From Pedosphaera sp. (GTDB lineage: Bacteria; Verrucomicrobiota; Verrucomicrobiia; Limisphaerales; UBA9464), in the NCBI GenBank assembly GCA_009695205.1, contig SIBK01000006.1:28994-92993 (forward strand): DNA of 64,000 nucleotides. The letters run 5' to 3'. This document shows, one piece after another, positions 49,101-58,450 of this stretch. Made by a program: the position numbers and the translations under genes. The notes beneath the pieces were generated by a model. The model was not told the origin of the DNA and did not search any database. It saw only the letters and a program-made list of their open reading frames with translations. The first letter of the stretch is position 1, and every line of letters starts with the position of its first letter.

Positions 49101-50089
49101 TCATCCAAAATCCGAACACCCGTCCCACGCCCGGTGACGATCCCTATCGCCCGGGACAAGCCGTGGCGGTTTCTTCGGACGAAGGCACGGAGGTTGAGAT
49201 CATCGGCGGCGGCTCGAACGCCTCGAATTCGGGCGATTACATCCATTACCTTTACGCCAAGAATCCGGTAGTCGGCGACTTCGACGTGGCGGTGGCCATC
49301 TCCCGCTTTGATCGACCGGCCAACACCGCTGGTTCGGCGAACTCCGGCCTCATGCTGCGCGCCGCGATTTTCAATGCAGGCCAGGAGTTTACGCCAAACG
49401 GCACGAAGGTTCCGTTGGTCGCCAACGCGACCTACCTCGAAAATTCCGCGCCGGGCCGCGGCGCGATTCCTTTCTGGCGCACCGCGGCGGGCGGTAGTTA
49501 CGCCAACGGAAATCCCAACTTTGGCTTTGTCACTCTCATCGGTGGGATCAAGGGCTACTACGGCGACCTGCGCGCGATTGACGCGGGCGGCACGCCCGAT
49601 CCGCAGTCATCAGCGGATTCCGCCCGCTGGCTGCGGATCAAGCGCGCCGGAAACGTATTCACCTTCTTTGCCTCGTGGAACGGCGCGGAATGGACCCAGG
49701 TGGACCAGTCCACGCTGGAGCTGCCGAACTCGTTGCTCCTTGGCGTCTCGACCATGAACGACACCGGTGCCAATCCCCCTCCGGGCAATGCCTACTCCGG
49801 CAACGGCCATTCCATCGATCCCGCTGATCTGCTGAACGGAAACCAGAACGAGTCCAACGAAGTGGTCGAACGCGTCCGCCTGTATCCCAAGGGTCCGCCC
49901 GTGGTGGGACAGCCGGGTTCCCTGAGCGTCAGCCTGACCGGTGGGACGGTGACCATCTCCTGGTCCGGGGCCGGCGTATTGCAGTCGACCCCCACGCTCA
50001 CCGGCGGATGGAAGCCTGTGGACAACCCCTCGAATCCCTACGTAATCACCAACCCGACGTCCAATCGTTTCTACCGGTTGTCGCGTTGA
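46175..50089 (+). CDS. Large secreted protein with two tandem homologous ~600-aa units
   Basis: ORF 46127-50089, likely start ATG 46175; both halves contain TFAYEEVTGDFD, GGLMVRT, ALPNQWLR, GDDPYR.G..V.VSSDE, ENSAPGRGAIP; C-terminus TNPTSNRFYRLSR. Confidence 0.85.
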   Translation: MDTLEKSTLPGRGASLNQMLIAFWTIAVLAGTQALAELARVDIAPPQLDPTPAAGSYTRAADGAFSIRGQGTGTTSSQYPNLDFGNAVNPRDINETGDVMTFAYEEVTGDFDRSVKITGIASDPATPVDKWTRGGLMVRTGTNHYSASLQLMAANPASGGGNEVSFVGRGLDGQNYGEFSRHYSSVIKALPNQWLRLRRVGDYFAAYVGKNGTDWTLIGERFQEWPARVLIGAYAAAGKAGPKAVVQFSNYGAPALNDPIAPRLVSAGTIDKKVVGVKFSEMVSSATGVNLANYKLSEGVITEIKMGIGGDAVYLNVTGLTSDNFSVTVLGGVKDTAGNLIAANSVVQARSLNWIAQDIGAIQDPAHRPTVGDDPYRVGRSVMVSSDENPEIEVVGGGSNQWNPGDFIHYIYRAEPLSGDFDVTVAVSRFDRSNPQGGYSNSGIMLRASPYIAGQEYTAEGTKVPMVANPTYIENSAPGRGAIPLWRLTEGGGYGNGKDSFTWQTLIGGIKGYYSGLRGTDASGTVDPKSSPTSARYLRIRRVGKVYTFYASWDGVDWAQVHKETLPALPDKLLLGFSTMTDSGAFATPFSAYANNGHMIDPNDPLNPLNPNLEPPAPGGRSYMNEANYAVQRIKVFPHGVPAPVPVDLDVVNIVADDGSSFALPGSYASKGTYAFDIEGGGTGAFRSAGDELTFAYEEVTGDFDKQIRVTSITSSWFDTDGNAYTPAEGEVLPVDAWAQGGLMVRTSTNNLSASLAIVAANPAGTNQVRVMGRALEGQNFTQFSRSYAGVTNALPNQWLRVQRVGNYFAFYTGTNGVIWSLIGQRYQVLPATVLIGGYAAASLNPDDAIGNPNGLKAKTLIHFADYKNVDLGDKVPPALVSVGTLDKKTVGVKFSELVNSATATVPDNYTLSQGTVTAARLGIGGNSVYLTVNGLTSDTFTVSVKNVKDPSGNPIASGSTAPGTVANWISADIGFIQNPNTRPTPGDDPYRPGQAVAVSSDEGTEVEIIGGGSNASNSGDYIHYLYAKNPVVGDFDVAVAISRFDRPANTAGSANSGLMLRAAIFNAGQEFTPNGTKVPLVANATYLENSAPGRGAIPFWRTAAGGSYANGNPNFGFVTLIGGIKGYYGDLRAIDAGGTPDPQSSADSARWLRIKRAGNVFTFFASWNGAEWTQVDQSTLELPNSLLLGVSTMNDTGANPPPGNAYSGNGHSIDPADLLNGNQNESNEVVERVRLYPKGPPVVGQPGSLSVSLTGGTVTISWSGAGVLQSTPTLTGGWKPVDNPSNPYVITNPTSNRFYRLSR
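46292..49917 (+). repeat. Intragenic duplication: copy 1 approx. 46292-48118, copy 2 approx. 48119-49917
   Basis: Co-linear conserved blocks in both halves of the translation. Confidence 0.8.
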
Positions 50090-50110
50090 ACCGCGCTCGC
50101 CCAATCGCAC

Positions 50111-50143
50111 AAAAGAGGCCTGAGCAATCCGGCCTCTTTTTTT
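50111..50143 (+). terminator. Rho-independent-type terminator
   Basis: aaaagaggcc-tgagcaatcc-ggcctctttt-ttt directly after the 46175-50089 stop codon. Confidence 0.85.
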
Positions 50144-50193
50144 CTTGTCGGCCACGTCATTGGCGAAACCGTGCTTTCACTCCGGCAAGACTC

Positions 50194-53100
50194 ATGAAAC
50201 TTCGCTCCCAGCCCGCGCCAGCGATTTGTGCGGTATGGATTGCCCTGGGCCTTGCCCGCGCCCTTCTGTCGCCGGTCGGCACGGCGCAGACACTTCCTGC
50301 CGCCTCCGCCCGGGGTGACGTCCTGGTCCTGCCGTCCATCGGACAGACTGGTTTTACGCGGTTGGCCACGGAGGTGACCGGCATCGGTTTCACCAACCGG
50401 CTAAGCGAGGACCGCTCGCTGACCAACACAATCGTCAACAATGGCTCCGGAGTCGCCGCTGGCGATGTGGACGGCGACGGACGCTGCGACCTGTATTTCT
50501 GCAGCCTCGAAGGCGGTAACTCGCTCTATCGGAACCTAGGCAACTGGCGCTTCGAGGACATAACTTCCAGCGCCGGCGTGGTCTGCGCCAACCAACTTTC
50601 GACCGGCGTGTTGCTGGCCGATATGGACGGCGACGGTGATCTTGATCTTCTGGTCAACTCAATCGGCGGCGGCACGCGGCTCTTCATCAACGACGGCAAA
50701 GCCCACTTCACCGAGCGCCCGGATTCGGGTCTCGTTCGTCGCTTCGGCAGCACCTCGATGGCCGCAGCGGATATTGATGGCGACGGCGACCTCGATCTAT
50801 ACGTCGCTAACTACCGCACGACCACGATCCTCGATGAACCAAACACCCGCTTCACATTGAGCACCATCAATGGGAAGAGGGTCGTGACCAAGGTCAACGA
50901 CCAGCCCGCGAGCGATCCCGCGCTCACGGACCGTTTTCTCATCGGCGAGAACGGAACCACCCGCGAAGCCGGCGAGGCGGACATCCTCTACCGCAACGAC
51001 GATTCAGGCCGCTTCACGCCGGTTTCCTTCACCGATGGTACGTTTCTCGATGAACACGGCAAGCCAATCGAGGTCCCCCTGGACTGGGGCTTGTCCGTCA
51101 TGTTTCGCGACCTCAATGGGGACGGCGCACCGGACATCTACGTCTGCAACGATGGGGACTCGCCCGATCGCATCTGGATCAACGACGGCCACGGCCGTTT
51201 CCGCGCGCTGTCCAACCTCGCACTGCGCCACACAAGTCTTTCGTCCATGGGCGTGGACTGCGCGGACCTCAACCGCGACGGCGTGGACGAACTCTTCGTT
51301 GTCGACATGCTCGCCCGGCGACACGACAAACGGCACGCCCAGTTGGAGAAATCCAAACGGCCGGTGTGCGGACTGGGCGAGATCGAGAATCGGCCGCAGT
51401 ACACGCGGAACACGCTATTTCTCAACCGTGGTGACGGCACGTATGCCGAGATCGCCGCGCTTGCCGGGTTGGAAGCCACGGACTGGTCCTGGACGCCTGT
51501 GTTCCTCGACGTGGATCTGGACGGCTATGAAGACCTGCTCGTCGCCACGGGCTTTCACCGTGAGGTCGAGGACATTGACGTGGCGAACGAAATCCGCGCG
51601 TTCAAGGCGAAAGGCAGGCTGTCCACACTGCAGGAGCTTCGCCTGCGTCGCATGTTTCCGCGCTGGGATACGCCGAATCTGGCGTTCCGCAACCGCGGCG
51701 ATCTGACCTTCGAGGACGTGGGTGCGCGGTGGGGATTTGACTGGGTGGGCGTCTCGCAAGGCGTCGCGGTCGCCGATCTCGACAACGACGGCGATCTCGA
51801 CGTGGTGGTCAACAACCTGAACGGCCCCGCTGGCCTGTATCGGAACGAGAGCGTCGCGCCACGGGTCGCGGTTCGACTGAAAGGCGCTGGCGCCAACACC
51901 CGCGGAATCGGCGCGCGGGTGCGGCTGATGGGCGGCGCGGTCCCGGAGCAGAGCCAGGAAATAATGTGTGGTGGCCGATACGTTTCGTGCGACGACACCG
52001 CGCGGACGTTCGCCGCCGGACCCAATGCCGGCCCGATGCGCCTCGAAGTGCAATGGCGCGACGGGAGGCGCAGTGTGATCGAGGGCGTGCAGCCGAACCG
52101 GCGTTACGAAGTGGAGGAAACTGTTGCAGTCGCCGCACCGCCCCGCGCGCCCGATACGGTCCGTCCAATCTTTGAGGATGTAAGCACCCAATTGCATCAC
52201 CGTCACCACGAGGAACCTTTCGATGACTTCGAACGGCAGCCGTTGCTATCGCGCAGGCTGAGCCAGTTGGGCCCCGGTGTGGCCTGGTGCGACGTGAACG
52301 GCGATGGCCACGATGACTTGCTGGTCGGCAGTGGCCGGGGCGGAAGCCTTCAGCTATTCCTTAACAATGGACGTGGAAGTCTCGGATCCGTTGATGTCCC
52401 CGCCTGGAAGTCGGCCGCGCCGGACGATCTCACAGGCATCGTCGGCTGGTCCGGCGAGCCGGGCAGCAGCACGGTGCTGGTGGGAATTGCGAACTACGAA
52501 AGCGACGACACTCACGCTCCAGCGGTGCGCCGTTATGATCTTTTCTTTGGTGACGTGCAGGCTTCGGTGGCGGTCCCTGGCGACGGCAGCAGCGTCGGCC
52601 CCTTGGCGGTCGCGGATGTGGATGCCGACGGAGATCTCGATCTGTTTGTTGGCGGGCGAGTGATCCCGGGACACTATCCGGCCGCAGCCTCATCCCGCCT
52701 GTTCCGGAGCGTGGACGGCAAGTTCGTTTTGGACACCGGCAACACGGCGCGGTTCGCGGAAGCCAGCCTGGTGAGCGGTGCTGTGTGGAGCGATCTCGAC
52801 GCCGATGGATTTCCTGATCTTGTCCTCGCGGTCGACTGGGGACCAGTCCGCATCTACCGCAATCGGGCCGGGCGGTTGAGCGGCTGGAATGCGCCGCTCG
52901 TTTGGGCGTACGACGGGACCGAAGCAGAGATGGCCTTTCTGGCCCCGCTCCGTCCTGCGTCCCTCGACCAACTGCGCGGCTGGTGGACGGGTGTCACCGC
53001 TGGCGACTTCGACGGTGACGGGCGCATGGATCTGGTGGTGGGCAACTGGGGGCTTAACTCAAGGTTCCGCGAAGCTATTCCCGACGAACTCCGCGTGTAT

Positions 53101-53976
53101 TCCGGCGACGTGGACGGCAACGGCACCTGGGACCTGCTCGAAGCCCATTGGGATCCGGTGCTGAAGAAAGTGGTCCCCTGGCGCGACTGGCAGGCGGTCG
53201 GGGCGGCCATCCCATCGGTCCGGGAGCGGTTTCCCCAATGCCGAGATTACGCCCGCGCCAGCATGGCGGAAATTTTCGGCTCGAAATTCGCGCAGCTTCG
53301 GGAACAGAGAGTTGGCGTGCTGACTTCGATCGTGTTGTTGAATCGAGGCGATCATTTTGAGGTCCATCCTCTGCCACGGGAGGCGCAGCAGGCACCTGTG
53401 TTCGCGGCAGTCGTCGGCGACTACGATGGTGACGGGCGCGAAGATGTGTTCCTCAGTCAGAATTTCTTCGCCACCGATGTCGAGACCGGACGCTACGATG
53501 CCGGGCGGGGGCTGTGGCTGCGGGGCGATGGCCGCGGCGGATTCACCGCGGTGTCCGGTTCGTCGGACGGCGTTAAGGTTTACGGCGAACAGCGCGGCGC
53601 CGGCTTGGCCGACTACGACGAAGACGGACGTGTGGATTTGGTCGTCAGCCAGAATGCGGCGGAGACGAAGCTCTACCACAACGTCGGCGGCCGACCCGGC
53701 TTGCGGGTCCGGCTCGCCGGCGAGGGAATGAATCAGAGCGGCATCGGAGCCATCGTCCGGCTCGGAGCCGAAGGAAAATGGGGCCCCGCGCGGGAAGTTC
53801 ACGCGGGCAGCGGTTACTGGTCCCAGGATAGCGCCGTGCAGGTATTGAGCACCGCAGAGCAGCCGATCTCAGTTCAAGTGCGTTGGCCGGGAGGCCGAGT
53901 GACGACGGGGACTCTTCCGTCGAGTGCTCGAGAGATTCGGGTCTCCGCCATCGGCACGATCGAAAAACTGCGGTAA
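50194..53976 (+). CDS. CRTAC1-like FG-GAP/VCBS repeat protein with ASPIC/UnbV domains
   Basis: ORF 50008-53976, likely start ATG 50194; repeated DVDGDGRCDLYF / DMDGDGDLDLLVN motifs; RVAVRLKGAGANTRGIGARVRLMGG and LRVRLAGEGMNQSGIGAIVRLGAEG. Confidence 0.92.
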   Translation: MKLRSQPAPAICAVWIALGLARALLSPVGTAQTLPAASARGDVLVLPSIGQTGFTRLATEVTGIGFTNRLSEDRSLTNTIVNNGSGVAAGDVDGDGRCDLYFCSLEGGNSLYRNLGNWRFEDITSSAGVVCANQLSTGVLLADMDGDGDLDLLVNSIGGGTRLFINDGKAHFTERPDSGLVRRFGSTSMAAADIDGDGDLDLYVANYRTTTILDEPNTRFTLSTINGKRVVTKVNDQPASDPALTDRFLIGENGTTREAGEADILYRNDDSGRFTPVSFTDGTFLDEHGKPIEVPLDWGLSVMFRDLNGDGAPDIYVCNDGDSPDRIWINDGHGRFRALSNLALRHTSLSSMGVDCADLNRDGVDELFVVDMLARRHDKRHAQLEKSKRPVCGLGEIENRPQYTRNTLFLNRGDGTYAEIAALAGLEATDWSWTPVFLDVDLDGYEDLLVATGFHREVEDIDVANEIRAFKAKGRLSTLQELRLRRMFPRWDTPNLAFRNRGDLTFEDVGARWGFDWVGVSQGVAVADLDNDGDLDVVVNNLNGPAGLYRNESVAPRVAVRLKGAGANTRGIGARVRLMGGAVPEQSQEIMCGGRYVSCDDTARTFAAGPNAGPMRLEVQWRDGRRSVIEGVQPNRRYEVEETVAVAAPPRAPDTVRPIFEDVSTQLHHRHHEEPFDDFERQPLLSRRLSQLGPGVAWCDVNGDGHDDLLVGSGRGGSLQLFLNNGRGSLGSVDVPAWKSAAPDDLTGIVGWSGEPGSSTVLVGIANYESDDTHAPAVRRYDLFFGDVQASVAVPGDGSSVGPLAVADVDADGDLDLFVGGRVIPGHYPAAASSRLFRSVDGKFVLDTGNTARFAEASLVSGAVWSDLDADGFPDLVLAVDWGPVRIYRNRAGRLSGWNAPLVWAYDGTEAEMAFLAPLRPASLDQLRGWWTGVTAGDFDGDGRMDLVVGNWGLNSRFREAIPDELRVYSGDVDGNGTWDLLEAHWDPVLKKVVPWRDWQAVGAAIPSVRERFPQCRDYARASMAEIFGSKFAQLREQRVGVLTSIVLLNRGDHFEVHPLPREAQQAPVFAAVVGDYDGDGREDVFLSQNFFATDVETGRYDAGRGLWLRGDGRGGFTAVSGSSDGVKVYGEQRGAGLADYDEDGRVDLVVSQNAAETKLYHNVGGRPGLRVRLAGEGMNQSGIGAIVRLGAEGKWGPAREVHAGSGYWSQDSAVQVLSTAEQPISVQVRWPGGRVTTGTLPSSAREIRVSAIGTIEKLR

Positions 53977-54009
53977 AATAGGAAGGAGGGGTCGAGCTCA
54001 CCCTCGGGG

Positions 54010-54879
54010 TTAGGTGTCTTTTTCGAGCGACTTATAATCGTGAACAATAAATTTGTGCCCGCCCCAGCTGTAATCACCCCCGTCGCTATAATCAATCCGG
54101 TGCTTCTCGCAACACTCGATCCACGCACGGCGCTCCCCTCTTTCCCGGGACGAACGATTGCAGTTCCAATCGTCGAACAGGATCAAAGCGCCTTCACTGA
54201 TCATCCCCCGGGCGAAAAGCGGATCCAAAGCCTCGATCGTAGACTGGTACAAATCGCAGTCCACATGCACCAGTCCAAAGGAGATTGTGTCGGCGACCTT
54301 CTTCACGGTCTCCGAATACCATCCTTGATGAATGATGATGTTATCCTCAGGCAAGAATTTCTTACACTTAATGCGCAGCGCTTTCGGGCCGATGCCCTGG
54401 CAGGCTCCCTCGCTCCAGGCTCCTTCCTGTACATGATACGAAGTGCGGTCCCGGTCGCTGGGCGACTCGGGCAATCCTTCGAAGCTGTCAAACAGGTGCA
54501 GTCGGCCTTTGTGTCGAAAGGCCGCCATGGCCGCCGCGAGCACCTGCGCCGTCCGGCCCTTCATCGTCCCAAACTCGGCAACGTCACCCGCGACCGATGC
54601 GCTGGCGGCATACTCGATCCCCAACAAGAGCGCATCCGCAATGATCTGGTTGCTCCTCGACTCCGAGCCGTATCGCAATTGTTCTCCGCGCGAAATGCGT
54701 CCTGCCAATTCGGGAATTGAACGCAATGGGTCTTTGATAAAGCGCCGCTCGAGATCACCGCTTTGCCTTAAGAAGTTGATGAAATTCACCCCGAACATCG
54801 GTGTAAACGGATGACGCTCCAGATAGCGAAGCCATCGCACAATTTTCGAAACCTCGTTGTTCTGCTTGGGTTGGCTCAT
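54010..54879 (-). CDS. TylF/MycF-type O-methyltransferase
   Basis: VAEFGTMKGRTAQVLAAAMAAFRHKGRLHLFDSFEGLPE, VHVDCDLYQSTIEALDPLFARGMISEGALILFDDWN. Confidence 0.88.
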   Translation of the reverse strand: MSQPKQNNEVSKIVRWLRYLERHPFTPMFGVNFINFLRQSGDLERRFIKDPLRSIPELAGRISRGEQLRYGSESRSNQIIADALLLGIEYAASASVAGDVAEFGTMKGRTAQVLAAAMAAFRHKGRLHLFDSFEGLPESPSDRDRTSYHVQEGAWSEGACQGIGPKALRIKCKKFLPEDNIIIHQGWYSETVKKVADTISFGLVHVDCDLYQSTIEALDPLFARGMISEGALILFDDWNCNRSSRERGERRAWIECCEKHRIDYSDGGDYSWGGHKFIVHDYKSLEKDT

Positions 54880-55021
54880 AAAAAACGGCGAAGTGCCGCG
54901 CCCGAATCAGCGCGACCCCGCCGCACGTTTTGAGTGTGGCAACGATTTCATAATTCCACACTGCAACCCACGGTGTCGGAGAAGTCAAATTCAAATGGCT
55001 TTTGCGCACAGCTCTTATTTG

Positions 55022-55087
55022 ATTAATTACCTGTCCCTTTATCCGTTAGTCCCTTTATCCGTTATTAATTACCTGTCCCTTTATCCG
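55022..55087. repeat. Short direct repeat attaattacctgtccctttatccg at 55022-55045 and 55064-55087, with a partial unit between
   Basis: Exact 24-bp match at 42-bp spacing; gtccctttatccgtt partial copy between. Confidence 0.9.
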
Positions 55088-57339
55088 CGACCCGGTACGG
55101 CGCCACCATGTGACCGGCCGACATCGCGTCGGGAATAATCGCGACCGTGTAGAACCGTTCCGAACTGCGCAGTTCATTCGCCCGGGCCAGCGGATTGCCC
55201 ACCCAGCGGCCGTCCCACTCCACCTGATCCGACCAGTCGGCAAGGTCCTGATAGCTGTTCTGCGCGCCATAGAACGTCTGGATCGTCGCCCAGATGCTGG
55301 CGGGCGTGTGGAAGTCGCAGCCCGTGCCGTTCCACCGCATCGGACCATGTTCGAAGAAGGCCGACGGCTGATGCACCGCGGCGTCGAACCGCGTCGCGTC
55401 CCACGTGCCCTGGGCAAACAACTGCGTCAGCGTGGCGAATCAATAGCAGCTTCCCGGCGGCGCGTTCATGCCCGGGTTGAACGTGGACAGGAAGTACTGC
55501 ACGGCCGATGTCCCGCGCGGGCAACCGCGCAGGTCCGAGGTCGTCTTGAGGAATCCGGGATCGAGATCTTCGCCGAACACCGCCTCGAATTCATTGATGC
55601 CATTGGGTTCGTCGACATTGACGAAGCCCATCGACCACAACGCGGGTTCGCTCCAGCGACGCACCTCCAACTCCGCCACCCGCGTCCACGGCACCCCGCC
55701 CGGCCGGCTCCACAGGTCCCACACCAGCCACGTGTACAGGCCCGGATGCTCGAACACGGACGCCGGCACCCGCACCCGTACGCCGTTCCCGTCCGCGTTG
55801 CGCGACAGCATTGTAACGTCGATCAGATCCGGACCGGACGGCGGAAAGACCGCGCTGGACGGTATGAGGTAAACCCGCGTCTCCGCGTGGAGGTTCAAGG
55901 CACGCGCCGAGACGATCGGATCGGGACTCGCGATCGACGGTCCGGTGGCGCTGGCTTCCCGGAACACCCGTTGCGGATACACCGTGTAGGGCGTCGCACC
56001 GATCGCCTGCACCACGCCGGGTCCGACGTACGCCACACGCACCTCACCGACGCCCAGATTCCCGACGGCATCGCGCGCCGAGATGCGGATGACATTCGTT
56101 CCCGGTGACAATTGGACGGGTTGGGCGAACTGGAATGGCGACGCCGCACCGGTGAGATGCGACATGAATCCCGTGTCGACATACGGCGCGGAACCATCAC
56201 CCGGGATCACTTCCAACGTCGCCGAGTTCAAGGCCACATCCTCGGCAATCGAACCCACCAGGGTGACCGTCACGTGGGCATCCGCAGGACGTGAACTCGG
56301 TTGCGGGATCACGGCGCCATCGACCGGATACTTGATGAAGACGACCGGCACCTGGGTATCCACAACGGTCGGCGGTGGCGTCGGGCCGATCTCGAGATCG
56401 TCGATGGTCTCATACCCGGCAATGGCGCAGTCGAAGTGGACCTCGACGCAGTGCAGATCGAATTCGCGCCGGCAGATTTCCAGCGGCACAACAATGTCGG
56501 TCTGGGGCGACAGCAGGACTTCGTGTTCACCCGCAAGCACCGGAGCCGCCGGGGTTCCGCCGTACGCACGGAACACCACGCGCACCCGCACCGCGGCCTG
56601 GGGCGGATCGAGCCGGATCACGAGCGGATCTGGATCGTATTCACCCGACACCCGGCAGCACAGGGCCTGGCTTCCCGAATGCACATTCACGCCGAGCGCC
56701 TCGCGAGAGACGATCTCGGGCGATCCTTCGAACACCACGCCGGGATAGGGCGGCAATGGTGGTTCCGACGGCGCGATCCTCGAAGTCGATCACCCGGCCC
56801 GACGACGGATACCGGCTGAGTTCGAGTGAATCGATCGCCTCCACCGCGGCGCCGTCATAGAGCACCTCCACCTGCGCCAGATCGCGCTCGAGAATGCGGC
56901 AGATGCTGATCGGCGTGAGCACCGACGGTCCGTCGAAGATCGTGACGGTCTGTTCCACCACGGGCTTCTGGGGATCGGCCTTGGTGAAGCCGCGCACGGT
57001 GACCACCTGCGCCTTGGCTCCGTCGGGATTGCCGACCACGAGCCGGACGAAGCTCTGCGGTTGATCGAACAGGAGGATGAGCGGGTCCGGATCGCTGCCC
57101 GGCTTTGGAATCGGGGCGTTTCTCCGGAGGAAATTCTTAGGGGACGCCGTGGGCAGACCCGAGGCAACCAGACCGCCGCCCGGAATGCTGACACCCGCCG
57201 ACTCCAGACGATCGATGACCTTGCCCACGGGTAGATCATCGAACGTGGTGAACGAATCGATGGCTTCCTGGGCGAACAGGCCCCCGGACAGAAACAGGGC
57301 GGCAGCAAGACCGCCCAACCGACGACACACTCCCTTCAT
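55065..57339 (-). pseudogene. Secreted hypothetical protein, broken by a frameshift near 56757, an in-frame TGA at 55440-55442 and a 3' truncation at the 55-kb repeat
   Basis: 57339-56641 (signal peptide, FDQPQSFVRLVVGNPDG) shifts into 56756-55440 (LPPYPGVVFEGSPEIVSREAL...FDCAIAGYETIDDLEIG), then same-frame continuation FATLTQLFAQGTWDATRFDAAV to 55065. Confidence 0.75.
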
Positions 57340-57345
57340 GGGGCT

Positions 57346-57383
57346 ATTGATAGGACATCGGTTTATTGACGCTCCACGATTAC
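57346..57383 (+). repeat. 38-bp dispersed repeat, copy 1
   Basis: attgataggacatcggtttattgacgctccacgattac; near-identical to 63816-63853. Confidence 0.9.
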
Positions 57384-57402
57384 TTTAACCCACCCACAGA
57401 TC

Positions 57403-58416
57403 TTGACGACGAGGCCCAAACCCAAGCCCTTGCCGACGCGGGCGGGGGTAAGTCCGAGCACCGTGGTCTTGCCGGTTGGACCGTGGGGGACGATTGCCGA
57501 CTTTCTCGAGCAACGTTTCCCCGGCATCGCACCTGACGTTTGGGCCGCGCGGATGCTGGCCGGCGAGGTGGTGGACGAACAAGGCGCACCGGTAGGCCGG
57601 CAAAGCCGCTATCAACCGTACCTCCGGCTCTACTATTACCGCGCCCTCGCCGCCGAACCGCGCATTCCGTTCGAGGAAGTCGTGCTGTTCCAAGACGAAT
57701 TTCTCGTGGTCGCGGACAAGCCGCACTTTCTCCCGGTCATTCCAACGGGCTGCTACGTGCAGGAAACCTTATTGGTGCGCCTTAAACGCAGGCTCGGCAT
57801 CGACACGCTTTCGCCGATACACCGGATCGACCGGGAGACCGCGGGTTTGGTTGTCTTCACGATACAACCAGCGACGCGCAAGTTATATCAGGATCTATTC
57901 CTGGATAAGTCGGTTCAGAAGACCTACGAAGCGATCGGGCCGTGGCGGCCCAAGTTGCAATTGCCTCTGACCTATCGCAGCCGGCTTGAGGAAAACCCGA
58001 AGCGCTTCATGCAATTGCGCGAGGTGGCCGGTGAACCGAACTCAGAGACGCCGCTGGAGTTGTTGGAAGTGCGCGGGGAATGGGCACATTACGGCCTGTC
58101 GCCGGAGACCGGCCGCAAACACCAGTTGCGCGCGCACTGCACGGCGCTGGGCATTCCCATTCGTCACGATCAGATTTATCCCGACTATTTGCCCGAGAAC
58201 ACCGACGACTACACCAAGCCACTGCAATTGCTCGCCAAGTCCATCGCCTTCCGCGACCCCCTCAGCGGCGAACCAAGCTGCTTCACGAGTGCCCGGACGC
58301 TATTGCTGGATGGGCCCCGCCAAACGGGAAACCAAGAAGAGCTCCATGACCGCCTGGGTACGGTCATCACAGGATCCCTTGGAGTTTTCAAACAGGCTCT
58401 TACGCCCGAAGATTGA
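57403..58416 (+). CDS. RluA-family pseudouridine synthase
   Basis: VVADKPHFLPVIPT, LSPIHRIDRETAGLVVFTIQPATRKLYQDLF, YGLSPETGRKHQLRAHCTALGIPI; TTG start. Confidence 0.9.
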   Translation: MTTRPKPKPLPTRAGVSPSTVVLPVGPWGTIADFLEQRFPGIAPDVWAARMLAGEVVDEQGAPVGRQSRYQPYLRLYYYRALAAEPRIPFEEVVLFQDEFLVVADKPHFLPVIPTGCYVQETLLVRLKRRLGIDTLSPIHRIDRETAGLVVFTIQPATRKLYQDLFLDKSVQKTYEAIGPWRPKLQLPLTYRSRLEENPKRFMQLREVAGEPNSETPLELLEVRGEWAHYGLSPETGRKHQLRAHCTALGIPIRHDQIYPDYLPENTDDYTKPLQLLAKSIAFRDPLSGEPSCFTSARTLLLDGPRQTGNQEELHDRLGTVITGSLGVFKQALTPED

Positions 58417-58450
58417 ACTTCCGCTGGGCTGATCACCCACTGCGTGTTGG

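Noticed and set aside
54755-55009. 84-aa minus ORF overlapping the TylF-type gene start
   Set aside because: Different frame from the methyltransferase, no family features.
55110-56108. 332-aa + ORF rich in Arg/His
   Set aside because: Antisense to the secreted pseudogene; composition typical of shadow ORFs.
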